Origin: Frateuria_A sp051900415
GTDB lineage: Bacteria > Pseudomonadota > Gammaproteobacteria > Xanthomonadales > Rhodanobacteraceae
Assembly (NCBI RefSeq): GCF_051900415.1
Contig: NZ_JBHZGL010000012.1
Coordinates: forward strand, 62,001-126,000
Length of the DNA: 64,000 bases
Direction: 5' to 3'
Position numbers and translations under genes: made by a program. Shown in pieces: positions 61,014 to 64,000 of the stretch. The notes beneath the pieces were generated by a model. It searched no databases and was not told the DNA's origin. It saw only the letters and a program-made list of their open reading frames with translations. The first letter of the stretch is position 1. Every line of letters starts with the position of its first letter.

Positions 61014-62084
61014 CTAGCCCGCGCGCAACTGGCGGCCGTAGGCGTGCACCTCGTCCACAAGCACCTTGACGTACTCCGGTTCGACTTCCGGCGTGATGCC
61101 GTGGCCGAGGTTGAAGACATGGCCGGGGTGGTTGCCGTAGCTGTTCATCACGGCGCGAGCCTCGCGGCGGATGACCTCCGGGTTCGAGCGCAGTACGGCC
61201 GGGTCGAGGTTGCCCTGCAGGGCTACCTTGCCAGCCACCGCACGCCGCGCATCGCCGAGGTCGATGGTCCAGTCCACGCCCAGTGCGTCGCAACCGGAAC
61301 CGGCCATCTCGGCCAGGTGCAGGTGCGCGCCCTTGGAGAACAGGATCACCGGCAGCTCGCGGGCGACCGGATCCGCCTTCAGCGCGGCCACCACCTGGCT
61401 CATGTAGCGCAGCGAAAACTCGCGGAACGGGGCCGGGCCGAGCAGGCCGCCCCAGGTGTCGAAGACCATCAAGGCCTGCGCGCCGGCGGCAGCCTGCGCC
61501 AGGAGGTAGGCCGCGACCGAGCGCGCCAGCGTGCCGAGCAACTGGTGGGCGAGCTTCGGCTCGTTCCAGCACATCGCCTTGAGCGTGGCGAAGTCGCGCG
61601 AGCCGTGGCCTTCGACCATGTAGCAGGCGAGCGTCCACGGGCTGCCGGAGAAACCGATCAGCGGCACGCGCCCATCGAGCTCGCGGCGGATCAGTTGCAC
61701 CGCGTCCATCACGTAGCGCAGCTCGCCGTCCATGTCGGGCACCGCCAGCGCCGCAATGTCGGCGGCAGTGCGCACGGGTCGGGCGAGCTGCGGACCCTCG
61801 CCCTGCGCGAAGGACAGGCCGAGGCCCATCGCGTCCGGAATGGTTAGGATGTCCGAAAAGAGGATGGCCGCGTCGAGATCGAAGCGCTCCAGCGGCTGCA
61901 GCGTCACCTCGCAGGCGAACTCGGGGTTCTGCGCCAGGCCCATGAAGCTGCCGGCGCGCTCGCGCGTGGCGCGGTACTCGGGCAGGTAGCGGCCGGCCTG
62001 GCGCATCACCCAGATCGGCGTGGTGTCGGTGGGTTCCTGGCGCAGGGCGCGCAGGAAGCGGTCGTTCTTCAGCGGAGCGGTCAT
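61014..62084 (-). CDS. hemE: Uroporphyrinogen decarboxylase
   Basis: It converts uroporphyrinogen III to coproporphyrinogen III in haem synthesis. It has 356 residues. WVMRQAGRYLPEYR holds the N-terminal UroD signature, LDAAILFSDILTIPDAMG carries the catalytic aspartate, and GFSGSPWTLACYM is the second signature. It starts 1 bp after the WGR gene. The haem-rich cytochromes at 34413-36424 depend on this pathway. Confidence 0.97.
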   Translation of the reverse strand: MTAPLKNDRFLRALRQEPTDTTPIWVMRQAGRYLPEYRATRERAGSFMGLAQNPEFACEVTLQPLERFDLDAAILFSDILTIPDAMGLGLSFAQGEGPQLARPVRTAADIAALAVPDMDGELRYVMDAVQLIRRELDGRVPLIGFSGSPWTLACYMVEGHGSRDFATLKAMCWNEPKLAHQLLGTLARSVAAYLLAQAAAGAQALMVFDTWGGLLGPAPFREFSLRYMSQVVAALKADPVARELPVILFSKGAHLHLAEMAGSGCDALGVDWTIDLGDARRAVAGKVALQGNLDPAVLRSNPEVIRREARAVMNSYGNHPGHVFNLGHGITPEVEPEYVKVLVDEVHAYGRQLRAG

Positions 62085-62085
62085 G

Positions 62086-62346
62086 TCAGCGTCCGTGCGG
62101 GCCGTCCAGGCCCTGGGCGAACATCACGCGGAAGCCGCGCTTCAACTGCGCATCGCGGGTCTTCTCGAACGCCGCGATGGCCGCGTCGCGTTCGAGGAAC
62201 TGCTCGCGCTTGAGCGTGGCCTTGCCACCCTGCGTGCCGCTCTCGCGGTACAGCGTCCAGCCGCCGAGCAGATCCTGCTCGAGCACGATCTGCACGTAGC
62301 GCGGCGCCTCGGCGGAGGCGGGCATGGTTTGCAGGTAGAGGCGCAT
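62086..62346 (-). CDS. WGR-domain protein
   Basis: An 86-residue protein consisting almost only of a WGR-like domain: a nucleic acid-binding fold seen in PARPs and bacterial regulators. Key residues are RYVQIVLEQDLLGGWTLYRESGTQGGKATL, with the W-x-L and the GGK in the positions of the usual WGR. ATG 62346 is chosen because the longer frame runs through the REPIN. It lies 1 bp before hemE. Stand-alone WGR proteins have no settled function. Confidence 0.75.
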   Translation of the reverse strand: MRLYLQTMPASAEAPRYVQIVLEQDLLGGWTLYRESGTQGGKATLKREQFLERDAAIAAFEKTRDAQLKRGFRVMFAQGLDGPHGR

Positions 62347-62421
62347 GGTGTCCGTGATGGTGCGGCAAGGGCGCCGCAAGCGCGACATTCTAGAAGGCTG
62401 CGGCCATGCTGGCGAGCTTCC

Positions 62422-62504
62422 ACGCCTTGCAGGAGCCCGCTTGCGGGCGATGCCTTTCGTCCAACAGGCCAGGAGCATCGCCCGCAAGCGGGCTTCTACA
62501 GGCG
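62422..62504. repeat. REPIN-like inverted palindrome pair overlapping the aroB end
   Basis: Two 20-bp arms, AGCCCGCTTGCGGGCGATGC (62434-62453) and its exact reverse complement (62475-62494), flank 21 bp. Each arm holds its own GCCCGC-TT-GCGGGC stem. On the minus strand the aroB-side copy reads CTGTAG before the stem, the GTAG tetranucleotide of one REP class; the other copy has GCAG. The TAG in CTGTAG is the aroB stop codon. Confidence 0.8.
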
Positions 62505-63596
62505 AGAGGCGGCATCGTCCAGTGTGGCCAGAATGGCTTCTTCGGCCACGCCGCCGACGATTTCCGCCCGCCCGATGCCGCGCCACAGGATCAACCGAAG
62601 CGTGCCGGCGGTGTTCTTTTTGTCCAGACGCATCAGGGCAAGCAACTGCTGCGCGTCGGAACCCGCCGGCAGCGCGGAAGGCAGGCGCAGGCGTTCGAGC
62701 AGTCGCCGCAGACGCGCGGTATCAGTGGCGTCGCTCATGCCCAACCGCTCGGATAGGCGTGCGGCGAGCAGCATGCCGATGGCGACTGCCTCGCCGTGCA
62801 GCAAGGCGGTGTATTGCCCGGCCGTTTCCAGGGCGTGGCCGAAGGTGTGACCCAGGTTGAGCAAGGCGCGTTCGCCCTGCTCGGTTTCGTCACGGGCGAC
62901 CACGCCCGCCTTGTAGCGGACCTTTCGCGCGATGGCCTCCACCAGCGTGGCGTCGTCGCGGCGGCCGAGGGCATCGGCGTTCGCCTCCAGCCAGGCGAAG
63001 AAATCCGCGTCGCCGATCGCCGCCCCTTTCACCACCTCAGCCAGCCCCGCGCGGTATTCGCGGTCGGGCAGGGTGGCCAGGGTGTCGATGTCGGCGACCA
63101 CCGCGCGCGGCTGGTGGAAGGCTCCGGCCAGGTTCTTGCCGGCGGGCAGATTCACGCCGGTCTTGCCGCCGACCGAGGAGTCGACCATCGCCAGCAGCGT
63201 GGTCGGCATCTGGATGAAGTCGATGCCGCGCATCCAGCAGGCTGCGGCGAAACCGGCCAGGTCGCCGACCACGCCGCCACCCAGCGCGATCACGCAGGCG
63301 TCGCGGATGGCGCCCAGCGCGGCGAGTGCCTCCAGCGCGCGACCGACATTGCCGAAGGTTTTGTAGGCCTCGCCGTCCTCGAGCAGGAAGTGTGACCAGC
63401 GCAGGCCTTCGAGTCCCTGCGCGACACGATCGAGATACAGCGGCGCCACGGTGGTGTTGCTGACCACCAGGGCATGGCGGCCGCGCAAATGCGCACGCCA
63501 GCGGGCGTGGTCGCCGAGCAGGCCGCGGCCGATGCACACCGGGTAGCGCCGCGTGCCGAGCGCGACCTCGATCGTCTGGATATGGGTTTCGTTCAT
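62496..63596 (-). CDS. aroB: 3-dehydroquinate synthase
   Basis: Second shikimate-pathway enzyme, NAD- and Zn-dependent, converting DAHP to 3-dehydroquinate. It has 366 residues. The NAD-binding GGGVVGDLAGFAA and the DSSVGGKTGVNLPAGKNLAGAFHQP segment are diagnostic, with the metal ligands in LNLGHTFGHALE. It overlaps aroK by 4 bp (ATGA). The stop codon and the last Leu lie in the REPIN. Confidence 0.97.
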   Translation of the reverse strand: MNETHIQTIEVALGTRRYPVCIGRGLLGDHARWRAHLRGRHALVVSNTTVAPLYLDRVAQGLEGLRWSHFLLEDGEAYKTFGNVGRALEALAALGAIRDACVIALGGGVVGDLAGFAAACWMRGIDFIQMPTTLLAMVDSSVGGKTGVNLPAGKNLAGAFHQPRAVVADIDTLATLPDREYRAGLAEVVKGAAIGDADFFAWLEANADALGRRDDATLVEAIARKVRYKAGVVARDETEQGERALLNLGHTFGHALETAGQYTALLHGEAVAIGMLLAARLSERLGMSDATDTARLRRLLERLRLPSALPAGSDAQQLLALMRLDKKNTAGTLRLILWRGIGRAEIVGGVAEEAILATLDDAASRL

Positions 63597-64000
63597 GCCG
63601 CCTGTTGCCGTTGCCAGTGCTGGTCGAGCAGCGCGACGCAACGCTCGCTCGCAGTCGCCACGCCTTCGTGTTCGCCGGGCAGGCGCAGGTCGGCGATCTC
63701 GCGGTAAAGGGGGCCACGCACGTGCGCCATTGCGTCGAGCTTGCCGCGGCGGTCTTCGCCCGCCAGCAGCGGGCGCTTGGTATCGCGGGCCAGGCGTTCG
63801 AGTTGCTGTTCCACCGTGGTGTCCAGCCACAGCACTAAGCCGCGTTCGGCGAGGCGACGGCGATTGGCCGGGTCCAGCACGGCGCCGGCGCCGGTGGCCA
63901 GCAACACGCCGGCGCGCGCGCTGAGTGCATCGAGCAGCGCGCTTTCGCGCTGGCGGAAGCCCACCTCGCCCTCGATCTCGAACACGCAACGCACATCCAC
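63593..64000 (-). CDS. aroK: Shikimate kinase (5' end missing)
   Basis: It phosphorylates shikimate. Only the last 135 codons are inside the window; the N-terminal Walker A loop lies beyond the right edge. The visible part has the shikimate-binding EGEVGFRQRE, the glycine-rich GAGA segment (GVLLATGAGAVLDP), the lid region DTKRPLLAGEDRRG and the YREIADL tail. The first codon at 64000 is internal. It overlaps aroB, the standard aroKB pair. Confidence 0.93.
   Translation of the reverse strand: MDVRCVFEIEGEVGFRQRESALLDALSARAGVLLATGAGAVLDPANRRRLAERGLVLWLDTTVEQQLERLARDTKRPLLAGEDRRGKLDAMAHVRGPLYREIADLRLPGEHEGVATASERCVALLDQHWQRQQAA

Noticed and set aside
62347..62586. Upstream extension of the WGR gene
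   Set aside because: It would be translated through the REPIN and the aroB end; ATG 62346 is sufficient and lies in normal operon spacing.

Overview
The window is a 64-kb piece of a GC-rich gammaproteobacterial chromosome. It most likely comes from Xanthomonadales, probably the Rhodanobacteraceae side (Dyella/Rhodanobacter/Luteibacter-like). That placement is an inference from high GC, a continuous rif-str-S10-spc-alpha ribosomal block, secY running into rpsM without rpmJ, an XrvA/BpH3-type short H-NS protein, a class II DAHP synthase, and GTAG-type REP palindromes. No 16S gene is present to confirm it. I found no tRNA, rRNA, prophage, insertion sequence, CRISPR array or replication origin.

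Positions 1-28,772 form one co-oriented transcription/translation block: rplJ (5' end cut off by the window)-rplL-rpoB-rpoC, then rpsL-rpsG-fusA-tuf, the S10 set (rpsJ-rplC-rplD-rplW-rplB-rpsS-rplV-rpsC-rplP-rpmC-rpsQ, continuing into rplN-rplX-rplE-rpsN), the spc set (rpsH-rplF-rplR-rpsE-rpmD-rplO-secY) and the alpha set (rpsM-rpsK-rpsD-rpoA-rplQ). The proteins look conventional. The non-coding DNA is more interesting. Recognisable promoters in front of rpsL, rpsJ (two), rpsH and rpsM are each followed almost at once by a stem-loop, and two of these look like intrinsic terminators. Strong hairpins also sit in the rplL-rpoB, rpoB-rpoC, rpsG-fusA, fusA-tuf, rplR-rpsE and rpoA-rplQ gaps. A 33-bp palindromic repeat occurs before both rplR and rplQ.

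Positions 28,800-41,000 are accessory housekeeping: dsbB coupled to a class II DAHP synthase; a membrane protein with an HELMGH motif; a signal peptidase I; an exported amidase-signature hydrolase; a translationally coupled pair of multi-haem cytochromes c; a Mug-like glycosylase overlapping a PP-loop ATPase; an MscS-family channel; and an OmpR-type response regulator/histidine kinase pair.

Positions 41,100-51,600 hold the conserved rng-yhdP...tldD order, here interrupted by an unknown YkvA-like gene, a CadC-like TPR regulator and a 94-codon unknown gene. Positions 51,900-64,000 carry an H-NS-like protein, proS, a DUF4124 protein, pssA-(holD candidate)-rimI, valS, a DUF4328 membrane protein, and a minus-strand chain aroK (cut by the window)-aroB-WGR protein-hemE-DUF3147. 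Two REPIN-like inverted palindrome pairs lie here, one between rimI and valS and one that supplies the aroB stop codon.

I did not find a convincing new multi-gene system. The best candidates for follow-up are the recurrent promoter-proximal hairpins of the ribosomal operons, the possible leaderless cytochrome transcript, the variant Mug glycosylase/PP-loop pair, the candidate holD, and the REPINs.
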